DNA of 64,000 nt from Chondrocystis sp. NIES-4102 (GTDB lineage Bacteria > Cyanobacteriota > Cyanobacteriia > Cyanobacteriales > Xenococcaceae): positions 248,001-312,000 of the forward strand of contig AP018281.1 of assembly GCA_002368355.1 (NCBI GenBank). Direction: 5' to 3'. Shown piece by piece: positions 1 to 8,756 of the stretch (its first letter is position 1; each line of letters starts with the position of its first letter). Below the pieces are notes generated by a model. It did not search any database and was not told the DNA's origin. It was given only the letters and a program-made list of their open reading frames with translations. The position numbers were made by a program, and so were the translations under genes.

Positions 1-1278
1 GGAATGCTAGTAGTTGATGAAGAACAAAGATTTGGGGTAAACCAAAAGGAAAAAATTAAAGCCTTTAAATCTGAGGTGGATGTTTTAACCCTCTCGGCTA
101 CTCCCATTCCCCGTACTCTTTATATGTCTTTATCGGGTATTCGCGAGATGAGTTTGATTACTACTCCCCCACCTTCCCGTCGTCCAATTAAAACCCATCT
201 TTCCCCCTATAACCCTGAAGTCGTTCGTAATGCAATTCGTAATGAATTAGATCGGGGTGGACAGATATTTTATGTTGTCCCTAGGGTAGAAGGTATTGAG
301 GAAGTTAGCGCGCAAATAAGGGAAATGATTCCTGGTGTAAGAATTGCGATCGCTCATGGACAGATGCCAGAATCGGAATTAGAATCTACCATGTTAACTT
401 TTAGTAATGGGGAAGCAGATTTATTAGTTTGCACCACTATTATTGAGTCTGGGTTAGATATTCCCCGTGTAAATACAATTATTGTGGAAGATTCCCAGAA
501 ATTTGGCTTGTCGCAACTATATCAGTTAAGAGGTCGAGTAGGACGAGCAGGGATTCAGGCACACGCTTGGTTACTATACCCCAATAAACACACTTTATCA
601 GATCTAGCTCGTAAAAGACTCAGAGCTTTACAAGAATTTAGTCAACTGGGTTCGGGTTATCAATTGGCAACTAGGGATATGGAAATACGCGGTGTGGGTA
701 GTCTTTTGGGTGCAGAACAATCAGGACAAATGACTCAAATAGGTTTTGATCTTTATATGGAAATGCTGCAAGAAGCAATTCAAGAGATCCAAGGTCAAGA
801 AATACCCAAGGTAGATGATACCCAAATTGATCTTAAGCTTACTTCCTTTATTCCTACCAGCTACATCGCCGATCAAGAACAAAAAATGGATGCTTATCGG
901 GCGATCGCTACTGCAACATCGAAAAAAGAACTCGTGCAGATCGCAGCAGAATGGGAAGATCGTTATGGATCAATCCCTGCGCCTACCCAACAGCTAATTC
1001 AAGTGATGGAATTAAAACAAATAGCTAAAGCGATCGGTTTTTCTCGCATTAAACCTGAAGGACAACAAAATATTGTGTTAGAAACCCCTATGGCTGAACC
1101 TGCTTGGAATTTAATGGCGGAAAATCTCCCTAAGCACTTGCGATCGCGTTTTGTTTATGCGCCCAAGAAGGTTATTGTACGCGGTTTGGGTATTGTTAAG
1201 CCTAATGCGCAATTAGATAGTTTGATTGAGTGGTTGGGTACAATTTTCAAGGCTTTACCTGAGTTGGAGTTAGTTTAA
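1..1278 (+). CDS. mfd: Transcription-repair coupling factor Mfd, C-terminal part (5' truncated by window edge)
   Basis: The reading frame is open at base 1, so the gene begins upstream of the window. Seen: the DEEQ Walker B box ([11 protein letters not shown], nt 7-39), the SAT motif in [10 protein letters not shown], the motif V segment [14 protein letters not shown] and motif [15 protein letters not shown], followed by the TRG-like [13 protein letters not shown] segment and a C-terminal domain of about 140 residues. This order is that of Mfd rather than RecG. Mfd is a DNA translocase that pushes stalled RNA polymerase off lesions and recruits UvrA. About 425 of the usual ~1150 residues are visible. 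No adjacent gene shares an obvious function. Confidence 0.97.
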   Translation, partial: GMLVVDEEQRFGVNQKEKIKAFKSEVDVLTLSATPIPRTLYMSLSGIREMSLITTPPPSRRPIKTHLSPYNPEVVRNAIRNELDRGGQIFYVVPRVEGIEEVSAQIREMIPGVRIAIAHGQMPESELESTMLTFSNGEADLLVCTTIIESGLDIPRVNTIIVEDSQKFGLSQLYQLRGRVGRAGIQAHAWLLYPNKHTLSDLARKRLRALQEFSQLGSGYQLATRDMEIRGVGSLLGAEQSGQMTQIGFDLYMEMLQEAIQEIQGQEIPKVDDTQIDLKLTSFIPTSYIADQEQKMDAYRAIATATSKKELVQIAAEWEDRYGSIPAPTQQLIQVMELKQIAKAIGFSRIKPEGQQNIVLETPMAEPAWNLMAENLPKHLRSRFVYAPKKVIVRGLGIVKPNAQLDSLIEWLGTIFKALPELELV

Positions 1279-1328
1279 TCTCTCGCTCATACGCTAAGAC
1301 GCAAAGGTGTTGTTGTAAGATTTATTTT

Positions 1329-1787
1329 ATGAAATTAGCAGAAGCTTTGATATTAAGGGCTGATTGTCAAAGGAAAATCTATCAAATTAAGGATAGGTTG
1401 ATTAGAAGTGCTAAGGTTCAAGAAGGAGAAGAACCTCCAGAACAACCTGAAGTTTTACTTGAAGAACTTAATAGTTTGATTGATCAATTGACGGATTTGG
1501 TTGGGAAGATTAATCGTACTAATTCTTCTACTATGTTAAATAATAATCTTAGTATTTCTGATGCTTTGGCTCAACGCGATACTATGCAGTTAAAACGCAA
1601 TGCTTATGATGCTTTAGTTGAAACCGCAGCCAGCAGACAGGATAGATATGGTCGGGCAGAAATTAAGTATATTAGTACTGTAAATGTTGCTCAATTGCAA
1701 ACGGAAGTCGATCGCCTGGCTAGGGATTATCGCTTACTTGATACAAAAATTCAGCAGGCTAATTGGAATACTGAATTAGTAGAATAA
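1329..1787 (+). CDS. DIP1984 family protein
   Basis: A 152-residue soluble protein that is almost entirely charged and helical, starting MKLAEALILRAD and containing the family's conserved RNAYDALVETAASRQDRYGR-like centre followed by a VDRLARDYRLLD segment. I recognise this as the DIP1984 family (also called septicolysin-like in some annotations), whose biochemical role is unknown. It begins 50 bp after the mfd stop on the same strand, so it may be cotranscribed with mfd, but conservation of that linkage cannot be judged here. No signal peptide or membrane segment is visible. Family assignment rests on overall pattern only. Confidence 0.8.
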   Translation: MKLAEALILRADCQRKIYQIKDRLIRSAKVQEGEEPPEQPEVLLEELNSLIDQLTDLVGKINRTNSSTMLNNNLSISDALAQRDTMQLKRNAYDALVETAASRQDRYGRAEIKYISTVNVAQLQTEVDRLARDYRLLDTKIQQANWNTELVE

Positions 1788-2023
1788 ATAAAGTTGCTAG
1801 CTAAGATATTAGAAGTGGATACAACCCGTCAACTGGGAAAGTTGAAATTATTTAGGTTTATTACATTTATCCTTTTTTGGGTATTGGGACTATACCTACT
1901 TTTTAAACAAATTAAGTCCAGCAATGTAACCACTGTAATGTGCATTGTTAATGTTACTACCATGTATCGATCTATTGTCTTAGTGAGGGTGGGTAAGGGG
2001 ATTTGATACTTTGTTTAAAAATT

Positions 2024-2317
2024 CTACGAACAATAAGGTGTAATATCTTCACCACAATCGGCTAGAAAGCAAAGTGCGCGAAACCTTAGTTCTATTAGCT
2101 GTTCGTATAGAGGATTGAATTTACATAAAGCAGGAATACGAATAATGACTCGACCAAACGCCTTTATTTCACGTGCAAAGGGACATTGAGAGGGAATCAA
2201 CTTAACAATGCGTAGTGCCGTTTTTTCCTCTTTAATCTCTAAACGTTCAAGCCATTGTTGAAAAAATTGCCAAGGATTTTTTGATTTCTGTTTATTGTTT
2301 TGAATTAGAGTTGTCAT
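2024..2317 (-). CDS. Mo-dependent nitrogenase C-terminal domain protein (Mo-nitro_C)
   Basis: A 97-residue protein with the pattern PFAREIKAFGRVIIRIPALCKFNPLYEQLIELRFRAL followed by FLADCGEDITPYC, typical of the small cyanobacterial family named after the C-terminal extension of some nitrogenase proteins (Pfam Mo-nitro_C). The name does not imply nitrogen fixation: these proteins occur in non-diazotrophs, and no nif gene is visible in the window. Conserved cysteines sit near residues 45, 64, 88 and 96. The gene stands alone between a 230-bp and a 540-bp spacer. Function unknown. Confidence 0.8.
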   Translation of the reverse strand: MTTLIQNNKQKSKNPWQFFQQWLERLEIKEEKTALRIVKLIPSQCPFAREIKAFGRVIIRIPALCKFNPLYEQLIELRFRALCFLADCGEDITPYCS

Positions 2318-2850
2318 TGTTTTTAATTTTTTTTTACTTAACTGTTATCTCGCTATTTATAAGTTAACAGAATCCAAAACCAATTTTAATATAAATTACT
2401 TTTATCAATTATTGGCAAAATTTATCTTTCAAGATGTTGGAATTCGCGCTCCGCCAACCTTACGAATCGCTCGATACGATAAGATAATTCCAATCAGCAA
2501 TCGCTAAATAAAATGCCTATAGATTCGAGCCTTTACCTTGAAAATTGGAACTAGTACTTCAAGTTAAAGAAGTTGCTCAATGTATATTTATTTAAAGTGA
2601 TTTGATATAACAGTGAGAGAATTATAATATTTGTAAAACAAAGCAATCTTGCGATTTTTCAAAAAAAATTTCACATAATTATTTTGTTAGATATCCTCCT
2701 ATTGAATTAACCCAAATGTTGTTGTCAGCGTATTCTAAGGCAGCAACTTATGGTTAAAGACATAATGGCGTGTTTGCTGTCGTTGTAAGGAGAGATTATA
2801 AGACGATCGCGCGTTGTCATGATTAATACAGGATACAGTAAAGGAAAATC
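2318..2850. other. AT-rich spacer without a recognised gene
   Basis: About 530 bp containing no convincing reading frame on either strand. An HIP1-like GCGATCGC-related sequence (ACGATCGCGCG) occurs near 2803. A purine-rich AAGGA at 2841-2845 could serve the following glycosyltransferase gene. No tRNA, repeat array or clear terminator was found. Confidence 0.5.
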
Positions 2851-2862
2851 TTGAGATTATTG

Positions 2863-3597
2863 ATGTATTCTAAAGTTTCAATTATTATTCCCACCTTAAA
2901 TGAGGCTGATTTTTTAGCCAGAACATTAGATCATTTGGCTGTCTTAAATCCTCCTCCTAAAGAGATTTTGATTGTTGATGGTGGTAGCCAAGATTCTACC
3001 CTAGAAATTGCTCGCAATGCAGGTATTTCTCCCTTGATTTCCCCACAAGCAGGTAGATCAGTACAAATGAACCTGGGAGCAAAAGCAGCTACAGGGGATT
3101 ATTTATGTTTTCTCCATGCTGATACTTTTGTACCTGATGATCTGATGATGATTATTGAGAAGACGTTAGGGGATGTTAGTATTGCTGGGGGTGGTTTTAT
3201 TTCCTTGATGAATAGTCAAGATCAGATTCGTTGGGGAGTATCTTTGCATAACTATTTAAAATCTTACTATGCAGCCTTGATATTTCGACCTCATTTATTT
3301 ATCAAGGGTTTAAGAATTTTATTTGGCGATCAAGTGATTTTTTGTCGTCGTCGGGATTTTTTCAATTGTGGTGGCTTTGATGGGGAGTTACCCATTATGG
3401 AAGATGCGGATCTTTGTATGAGATTAGTTAAATACGGCAGAATATATTTAGTTAATCGCGTTGTGCAATCGAGCGATCGCCGTGTGGCTAAATGGGGTTG
3501 GTTTAAGGCTAATTTGATCTACCTTTATATTGGTTGTTTATGGGGAGTGGGGGTATCTGGAACTTATCTTAAGCAGTTTTATGAGGATATTCGCTGA
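2863..3597 (+). CDS. TIGR04283-type family 2 glycosyltransferase (arsenosugar-biosynthesis type)
   Basis: A GT-A glycosyltransferase: VSIIIPTLNEADFL at the N-terminus, the IVDGGSQDST nucleotide-sugar segment, FLHADTFVPDD as the DXD-like metal site, and GGFDGELPIMEDADLCMRL as the acceptor/catalytic region. This combination fits the TIGR04283 family, which is named for its association with arsenosugar biosynthesis; the enzymatic step itself is not shown by the sequence. ATG at 2863 is preferred; a TTG at 2851, five bases after AAGGA, would add four residues. The 3' end overlaps the convergent DUF547 gene by 19 bp. No arsM or arsS gene is visible nearby. Confidence 0.82.
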   Translation: MYSKVSIIIPTLNEADFLARTLDHLAVLNPPPKEILIVDGGSQDSTLEIARNAGISPLISPQAGRSVQMNLGAKAATGDYLCFLHADTFVPDDLMMIIEKTLGDVSIAGGGFISLMNSQDQIRWGVSLHNYLKSYYAALIFRPHLFIKGLRILFGDQVIFCRRRDFFNCGGFDGELPIMEDADLCMRLVKYGRIYLVNRVVQSSDRRVAKWGWFKANLIYLYIGCLWGVGVSGTYLKQFYEDIR

Positions 3598-4280
3598 TTG
3601 AGATGCCAATCGTAGTTAAGATATTTAATTGTAGTAGATTCACTGATAACAATGGATGGTGATAAATAAGTCTGGATGTATTTTCTAAGTGAGGGGGAAA
3701 CCTTAAGAAAGTCTTGTTTATACCATTTAAAGATTTTGCTACAGTATAGTATTTGTTGCCCTTGGTCGTAAAATACTTTTTGCGGATTATTAATAAACCG
3801 TTGAGCATCTTCCTCTAGTTGAATTTCCAGGCGATCGCCATTATAGGCTTGATTACGCAATAGGGGACAGCCAATAGCAGCACAAACTAAAGCAAAATGG
3901 ATACGAGGGTCATTATATTTTTGCCGTATAATATCATGTTCGATATTATTGAGGGTATAGGATTGTTGGTTAATTTTATATACTGGACGAGAAAAGAATT
4001 TGAAGAAAGCCAACCAATTAGGTACGCCTAAAAAGTTAGGTAAAATGGATTCTAGGGGATAAGATTTTAATATTTGTTCTATAACTAAGGCATTATAAAG
4101 ATTGATCCAGAAAGCCAATTGTGACTGCAAATCTAAGGATTCTGGATTAATTTGAGATAATTCTTCTAGCCAATTAGTTAGTTTTGTTGCTGATTGTCCT
4201 TGCATTTGTTGATAATTAATTAATCCTTGTTGATCAACATATTGCTGGAGTAATTCATCCCAAGGTTGAAAATTTAACAT
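3579..4280 (-). CDS. DUF547 domain-containing protein
   Basis: A 233-residue protein with the DUF547 hallmarks: LAFWINLYNALVIEQIL near residue 57, DIIRQKYNDPRIHFALVCAAIGCPLLRNQAY in the middle and a FYDQGQQILYCSKIFKWYKQDF segment near the end. The HFALVCA..GCP stretch carries the conserved His and Cys residues that make the family look like a cysteine-protease-type fold; enzymatic activity is not established. No signal peptide is visible. It is convergent with the glycosyltransferase (19-bp overlap) and only 6 bp from the divergent rhodanese remnant, so any promoter for one lies inside the other. Confidence 0.85.
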   Translation of the reverse strand: MLNFQPWDELLQQYVDQQGLINYQQMQGQSATKLTNWLEELSQINPESLDLQSQLAFWINLYNALVIEQILKSYPLESILPNFLGVPNWLAFFKFFSRPVYKINQQSYTLNNIEHDIIRQKYNDPRIHFALVCAAIGCPLLRNQAYNGDRLEIQLEEDAQRFINNPQKVFYDQGQQILYCSKIFKWYKQDFLKVSPSLRKYIQTYLSPSIVISESTTIKYLNYDWHLNQRISS

Positions 4281-4286
4281 AATATC

Positions 4287-4743
4287 GTGTTTATTAAAAT
4301 AGTAAGCTGGCGACTAATTAAATTGTTAATTCAATTGCAGTTTCCCGAAATTAAACAATTATCAACACAAGATTTAGCTACTTGGTTATCAAATGAGCAA
4401 GTAACCCCACCTTTATTATTAGATGCTAGAACACCTGAAGAATATCAAGTTAGTCACCTGCTTAATGCTCAACTTGTTCCCCATAATTTAGAAGATTTAA
4501 ATAAGCAAAAGATAGATGTTTCTACCCCAATAGTTATTTATTGTTCAGTAGGATATCGTTCGGCTGCGATCGATCGCTCGTCGTCTTCAAGCCCAGGGAT
4601 ATGGTAATGTTTTTAATTTGAGTGGTTCTATCTTTCAATGGGTAAATGAATATCGCCCAGTTTATCAATCACAAACTATAGTAACGCAAGTTCATCCTTA
4701 TAATAAGTTGTGGCAATATTTATTAATTAATCCTTTTGAATAA
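4287..4743 (+). pseudogene. Rhodanese-like domain protein, frameshifted by a 4-bp HIP1 duplication
   Basis: The first part (from a GTG at 4287; TTG at 4323 also possible) encodes a rhodanese domain: LLLDARTPEEYQVSHLLNAQLVP and the active-site loop VIYCSVGYRSAA with its cysteine. Frame is then lost and a TAG-type early stop follows at 4605-4607. Removing four bases from GCGATCGATCGCT (4566-4578) restores a GCGATCGC octamer and an open frame reading ARRLQAQGYGNVFNLSGSIF, the normal rhodanese C-terminus, ending at 4741-4743. The intact protein would have been about 150 residues. Active-site loop is complete but the final helix and strand are lost, so the product is probably inactive. A sequencing error is the alternative explanation. 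Confidence 0.85.
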
Positions 4744-5197
4744 AATTAATTTAAGTAAGGTAAATTTAGAATTAGTTATCAATGGATAGTTGACAATTGA
4801 TAATTAAGAATTAGTTGCTCAAGTACTTATCAATTATTGAACAAATTTTTTTTATATTTAATTAGTATCTAACTATCAATCGCTAGTTTATTTACTGCCT
4901 AGTTGTAATTATCCTTATTTCAGTCTTTTAATCATAAAAAGTATAAAATAAAACATGGACTGGGATAATAAAAAAAAGTGATTAACTTGCGTGTAAAATC
5001 AAAAGTATTCTCCAATAATATCCTAGGTTAGATAGTTAATTGCCAGAAAAATATCGCCATTAGGAGCAAAACCAAGTCAAAGTAATGAGGCAAAAATTAA
5101 TTATTGACGATGAGAATTTAAGATCTTTACAAATAACAAGGACTGCTAATTATTGCGCGATTTAGCCTAATTTACTCACAACTAATTAAGACTGGGA
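4744..5197. other. AT-rich spacer without a recognised gene
   Basis: About 450 bp, very AT-rich, with short direct repeats of AATTAG/CAATTGATAA type but no reading frame of quality, RNA gene or recognisable terminator. Confidence 0.5.
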
Positions 5198-5491
5198 TTA
5201 ATTAACATTAAAATTACGAGCCATATTTCTACAACCAGCACAATCACAGCCATAAAGTTGGATTGCTTTTTCTCCTTGTCGATCAGCTTCTGCTGCGGTT
5301 TCTGCATCCATTTGATTACAGCTACAATCAGCAAAAGGATAATCAGTTTTGCTTTCGGGAATTTCCGCAATGCCACTACCTAATTGAGGCGCAGTAAATA
5401 CATACTCTCTGGCTTCGACAGAATTAGCAGTCATTAAACTTAAAGCAATAGAGCCAGAACAACCAAGCATAGTTAATAGTTTCTTGTTCAT
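5198..5491 (-). CDS. Small Cys-rich exported protein, family not recognised
   Basis: A 97-residue protein with an N-terminal signal peptide (KK, hydrophobic stretch to about residue 23, NSVEAREY as a plausible cleavage region). The mature part carries five cysteines in two clusters, DCSCNQ at 55-60 and GCDCAGC at 81-87. CXC and CXCXXC clusters suggest binding of a soft metal or an oxidised disulfide arrangement in the periplasm; this is inference. It is divergent from the permease gene, with 89 bp between the starts, so the two could share a control region and a substrate. I do not recognise a named family. Confidence 0.7.
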   Translation of the reverse strand: MNKKLLTMLGCSGSIALSLMTANSVEAREYVFTAPQLGSGIAEIPESKTDYPFADCSCNQMDAETAAEADRQGEKAIQLYGCDCAGCRNMARNFNVN

Positions 5492-5580
5492 CTTTTTAGT
5501 TCTAATGAAAAATCAATTATAGCTTGCAAAAAAAAAAATTTAGACAGTAATAATAGATTAAAATATCTGCAAAATAAAAC

Positions 5581-6564
5581 ATGAGTCAGGTACATAACGC
5601 CTTTACTTTATTTATCAGCTTGCTCGTAGAAGCAATACCATTTCTCTTATTAGGGGTATTACTTTCAAGCTCGTTACTATTTCTAATTAATGAAAAACAA
5701 CTATTAAATAAACTCCCCACTAATCCCTTTTTAGGAGCAATTGTTGGTAGTTTAATTGGTTTCCTGTTTCCTGTGTGTGAATGTGGCAATGTGCCAGTAG
5801 CTCGTAGACTATTACTACAAGGTGTTTCTCCTGGGGTGGCGATCGCTTTTCTTTTAGCTGCACCTACAATAAACCCCATTGTTATCTGGTCTACCTGGGT
5901 AGCATTTGGAGATCGCCCTGAAATTGTCATTTTTCGGGTCATCTTTTCCAGTGCGATCGCAATTTGTATTGGCTGGGTTTTTAGCTCCCAAAAGACTGCT
6001 GAAAATATCTTACAAACTAATTTTGCTCAAAGATATCAAGCGGTAAAACCTAAAGACTCAATTTCACCCTTACTACAATCTGGAACTTTTATAATTCAAC
6101 AGGGAAAAACGATCCCGATGAACGACACTTTAATATCTCAGGGTAATAGTTCCAGTTTTGAGGGCAAATGGCAAGCTTTTCTAGAAAACGTCTGGCAAGA
6201 ATTTAGTGAATTAGGAGGTGTGTTAGTCTTAGGTAGTGCAGTAGCAGCAATGATTCAAGTATTTGTACCACGAGAATTTATTTTTAATCTAGGTCACGAT
6301 CCGATCAGTTCAATTTTGGCAATGATGTTATTAGCAGCCGTTGTTTCTATCTGTTCGACGGTTGATTCTTTTTTTGCCCTCTCCTTTGCAACTACCTTTA
6401 CTAGTGGCTCACTGCTTGCCTTTTTAGTTTTTGGACCAACAATAGATATTAAGAGTATTGGTTTGATGGCAACAATCTTTAAACCTAAAATCATTGTTTA
6501 TATCTTCACCCTAGTTGCACAGTTGACTTTTATTTTCACCTTAACCTACAGTTATTTCTTTTAA
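5581..6564 (+). CDS. ArsP-like / UPF0718 permease (PF03773)
   Basis: A 327-residue integral membrane protein with about eight hydrophobic segments in two halves. The family hallmark FPVCECGNVPVARRLLL is at residues 63-79 and the conserved AAPTINPIVIWSTWVAFG follows at 93-110; the second half carries a matching ICSTVDSFFALSFA segment. The COG0701 family includes ArsP, which exports trivalent organoarsenicals, and many uncharacterised members. The CEC motif is present, but the substrate cannot be read from sequence. It lies opposite the Cys-rich exported protein and 2 kb from the arsenosugar-type glycosyltransferase. Confidence 0.85.
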   Translation: MSQVHNAFTLFISLLVEAIPFLLLGVLLSSSLLFLINEKQLLNKLPTNPFLGAIVGSLIGFLFPVCECGNVPVARRLLLQGVSPGVAIAFLLAAPTINPIVIWSTWVAFGDRPEIVIFRVIFSSAIAICIGWVFSSQKTAENILQTNFAQRYQAVKPKDSISPLLQSGTFIIQQGKTIPMNDTLISQGNSSSFEGKWQAFLENVWQEFSELGGVLVLGSAVAAMIQVFVPREFIFNLGHDPISSILAMMLLAAVVSICSTVDSFFALSFATTFTSGSLLAFLVFGPTIDIKSIGLMATIFKPKIIVYIFTLVAQLTFIFTLTYSYFF

Positions 6565-6678
6565 TCATCATGCTTTAGGCGACTGATTATTATATTCTTG
6601 TTAAATAACGACCTTTTAGTCATATTTCCGTTAAATTTTAAACAGTTCTATCCCGATAATTATTTTCGTCGAAACTAC

Positions 6679-7536
6679 ATGAGTAATAATTTATACCAAG
6701 AGATTCGCCAATTTTATGATGCTTCTAGTGGACTATGGGAAAAAATCTGGGGTGAGCATATGCACCACGGTTACTACGGCAAAGGTGGTAACTACAAGAT
6801 AGACCGTCGTCAGGCACAGATAGAATTAATTGAAGAATTATTGCTCTGGGCTGGTTGTAATCAAGATCAAAAACCTCAAAATATTATAGATGTTGGTTGT
6901 GGCATCGGAGGGAGTACCCTATATCTTGCTAAAAAATTCGGAAGTTCTGCTACAGGTATCACACTATCACCAGTACAGGCGGATAGGGCAACCGAGAGGG
7001 CAAGTCAAGCAGATTTAAGTGCGCGGGTAAGATTTGAAGTGGCTAATGCTTTAGAAATGCCTTTTCAAGATAATACTTTTGATCTAGTTTGGTCATTAGA
7101 AAGTGGCGAACATATGCCCGATAAAACTAAATTTTTGGCAGAATGTTATCGAGTTTTAAAACCAGGGGGCAAACTAATCCTAGCTACTTGGTGTCATCGA
7201 GAAACCAATTCCCTAGCAGGAGATTTAACACCTAGTGAAATGGCACATCTCAAAGAAATATATCGTGTCTATTGCTTACCCTACGTAATCTCATTATCAG
7301 AATATCGAGCGATCGCCCTCAATTGTGGTTTTAAAAACTTACAAGCCGATGATTGGTCTACAGCAGTTGCGCCTTTTTGGGATGTAGTCATAGATTCAGC
7401 GATCGCGCCTAAAGCGGTTATTGGTTTATTACAAGCAGGTTGGCAAACTATAGAGGGGGCATTATCCCTCAAGTTAATGAGCGATGGCTACGCCCGTGGG
7501 TTGATTCGCTTTGGTGTAATCTCTGCAATTAAATAA
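6679..7536 (+). CDS. Tocopherol O-methyltransferase (gamma-tocopherol methyltransferase)
   Basis: A 285-residue SAM-dependent methyltransferase starting MSNNLYQEIRQFYDASSGLW. The SAM-binding loop DVGCGIGGST is at residues 71-80 and the post-I acidic region and LVWSLESGEHMPDK motif follow. The WGEHMHHGYYG segment near residue 24 is typical of the tocopherol/MPBQ methyltransferase group. It methylates gamma- to alpha-tocopherol at the membrane. ATG at 6679 is preferred over an upstream TTG-type start at 6598 because the extra 27 residues look unlike the family. It is 31 bp upstream of the HPPD gene on the same strand, the same arrangement as slr0089-slr0090 of Synechocystis. Confidence 0.88.
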   Translation: MSNNLYQEIRQFYDASSGLWEKIWGEHMHHGYYGKGGNYKIDRRQAQIELIEELLLWAGCNQDQKPQNIIDVGCGIGGSTLYLAKKFGSSATGITLSPVQADRATERASQADLSARVRFEVANALEMPFQDNTFDLVWSLESGEHMPDKTKFLAECYRVLKPGGKLILATWCHRETNSLAGDLTPSEMAHLKEIYRVYCLPYVISLSEYRAIALNCGFKNLQADDWSTAVAPFWDVVIDSAIAPKAVIGLLQAGWQTIEGALSLKLMSDGYARGLIRFGVISAIK

Positions 7537-7567
7537 AGAAGCTCAACAGCAACGCTGGCAATAATTT

Positions 7568-8629
7568 ATGAAGATCGACCATGTTCATTTCTACACCAGA
7601 AATGCAGCAACAACAAAAGACTGGTTTATCGATAATATTGGTTTTAAAGCGCAAGGCAAATCTATTAATCAACACACCCATACCGAAGTAATTGCCCTCA
7701 ACTCGGTTTTTTTAGTGTTTTCTTCCCCCCTAAGTTTGATTAGTCCTGTAGCTCAATATCTTAATTCTCATCCTTCAGGAGTGGTGGATATTGCCTTTAG
7801 AGTCGATAATCTCCAAACAATTATTAATAAGGCAAATGATTTAGGGGTTGAAGTATTACATCCTCCTAAGATAAACCAACAGTTTAATTATAAATATGCC
7901 AAAGTCCTGGGCTGGAATAGTTTGCAGCATACATTAATTGAAACTACTACAGCAGAGCCGTTATTATACTATTTACCAGAAATAACCATCGACCCATATC
8001 AGGCAAAATCTAATTTAGCTACCAATATCACCGATATCGATCATATAGTCTTGAATGTGAGGCAAGGGTCATTACAGACGGCAGTGGCGAGATATCAAGC
8101 CCTGTTTGATTTTAAGATACAGCAAAGTTTTAAAATAAAAACCAGCAATTCAGGCTTATCTAGTGAGGCATTGGTAGATCAAGAAGGAGAAGTACAATTT
8201 AATATTAATGAACCTACCACAGCTAATTCACAAATCCAGGAATTTATTGATTATAATCATGGGTCAGGAATTCAACATTTAGCCCTGCGATCGCACGATT
8301 TAATTGCAGATATTGCTCAAATAAGACAGCATGAGCTTAACTTTTTAACTATTCCTCCAACATATTACCAACAACTCGAACGTCTATGTAGTTTAACTGT
8401 AACCGAATTACAAGCGATCGCCAGACAACAGATTCTCATTGATAGTGATCAAACTAATCCCCAATCATTATTAATGCAAATTTTCACACAACCAATCTTT
8501 GAGCAACCAACCTTCTTTCTAGAGTTTATCGAACGTCGGCAAGCAGCTACAGGATTTGGTCAAGGTAATTTTCAGTCTTTGTTTGCTGCGGTGGAAAGAG
8601 AGCAGATTAAACGCGGGAATCAAAGCTAG
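7568..8629 (+). CDS. hppD: 4-hydroxyphenylpyruvate dioxygenase
   Basis: A 353-residue two-domain vicinal-oxygen-chelate protein. The Fe(II) ligands are visible as His159 (DIDHIVLN), His237 (GIQHLALR) and Glu319 (FFLEFIERR), spaced as in bacterial HPPD. It converts 4-hydroxyphenylpyruvate to homogentisate, the aromatic head group of tocopherols, in the cytoplasm. It follows the tocopherol methyltransferase by 31 bp and is very likely cotranscribed, giving an early and the last step of the pathway in one unit. The ATG at 7568 fits the usual N-terminus (MKIDHVHFYTRN). Confidence 0.95.
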   Translation: MKIDHVHFYTRNAATTKDWFIDNIGFKAQGKSINQHTHTEVIALNSVFLVFSSPLSLISPVAQYLNSHPSGVVDIAFRVDNLQTIINKANDLGVEVLHPPKINQQFNYKYAKVLGWNSLQHTLIETTTAEPLLYYLPEITIDPYQAKSNLATNITDIDHIVLNVRQGSLQTAVARYQALFDFKIQQSFKIKTSNSGLSSEALVDQEGEVQFNINEPTTANSQIQEFIDYNHGSGIQHLALRSHDLIADIAQIRQHELNFLTIPPTYYQQLERLCSLTVTELQAIARQQILIDSDQTNPQSLLMQIFTQPIFEQPTFFLEFIERRQAATGFGQGNFQSLFAAVEREQIKRGNQS

Positions 8630-8644
8630 TGTATGATCGCTCAA

Positions 8645-8756
8645 GTGATTATCGTTTATAAGTGGGGAGTGAATAGGTAGTAGGTAGTAGGTAATGGAGG
8701 TTGAGTAGTCAAGTAACGAGTAACGAGTAGCTAAAAGCTAATAGCTAAAAACTATC
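8645..8756. repeat. STRR-type short repeats between hppD and the 2OG oxygenase gene
   Basis: Runs of GTAGTAG heptamers (around 8676-8693), AACGAGT repeats (8714-8730) and AGCTAAAAGCT units (8730-8750) fill the spacer between convergent genes. Blocks of the same units recur at 13.9, 31.7, 35.9, 39.0, 41.5, 46.1 and 56.1 kb. Confidence 0.75.

Noticed and set aside
1794-2006. 70-codon frame after the DIP1984 gene with one hydrophobic stretch
   Set aside because: TTG start, no ribosome site, low-complexity composition and no recognised pattern. Probably a chance frame.
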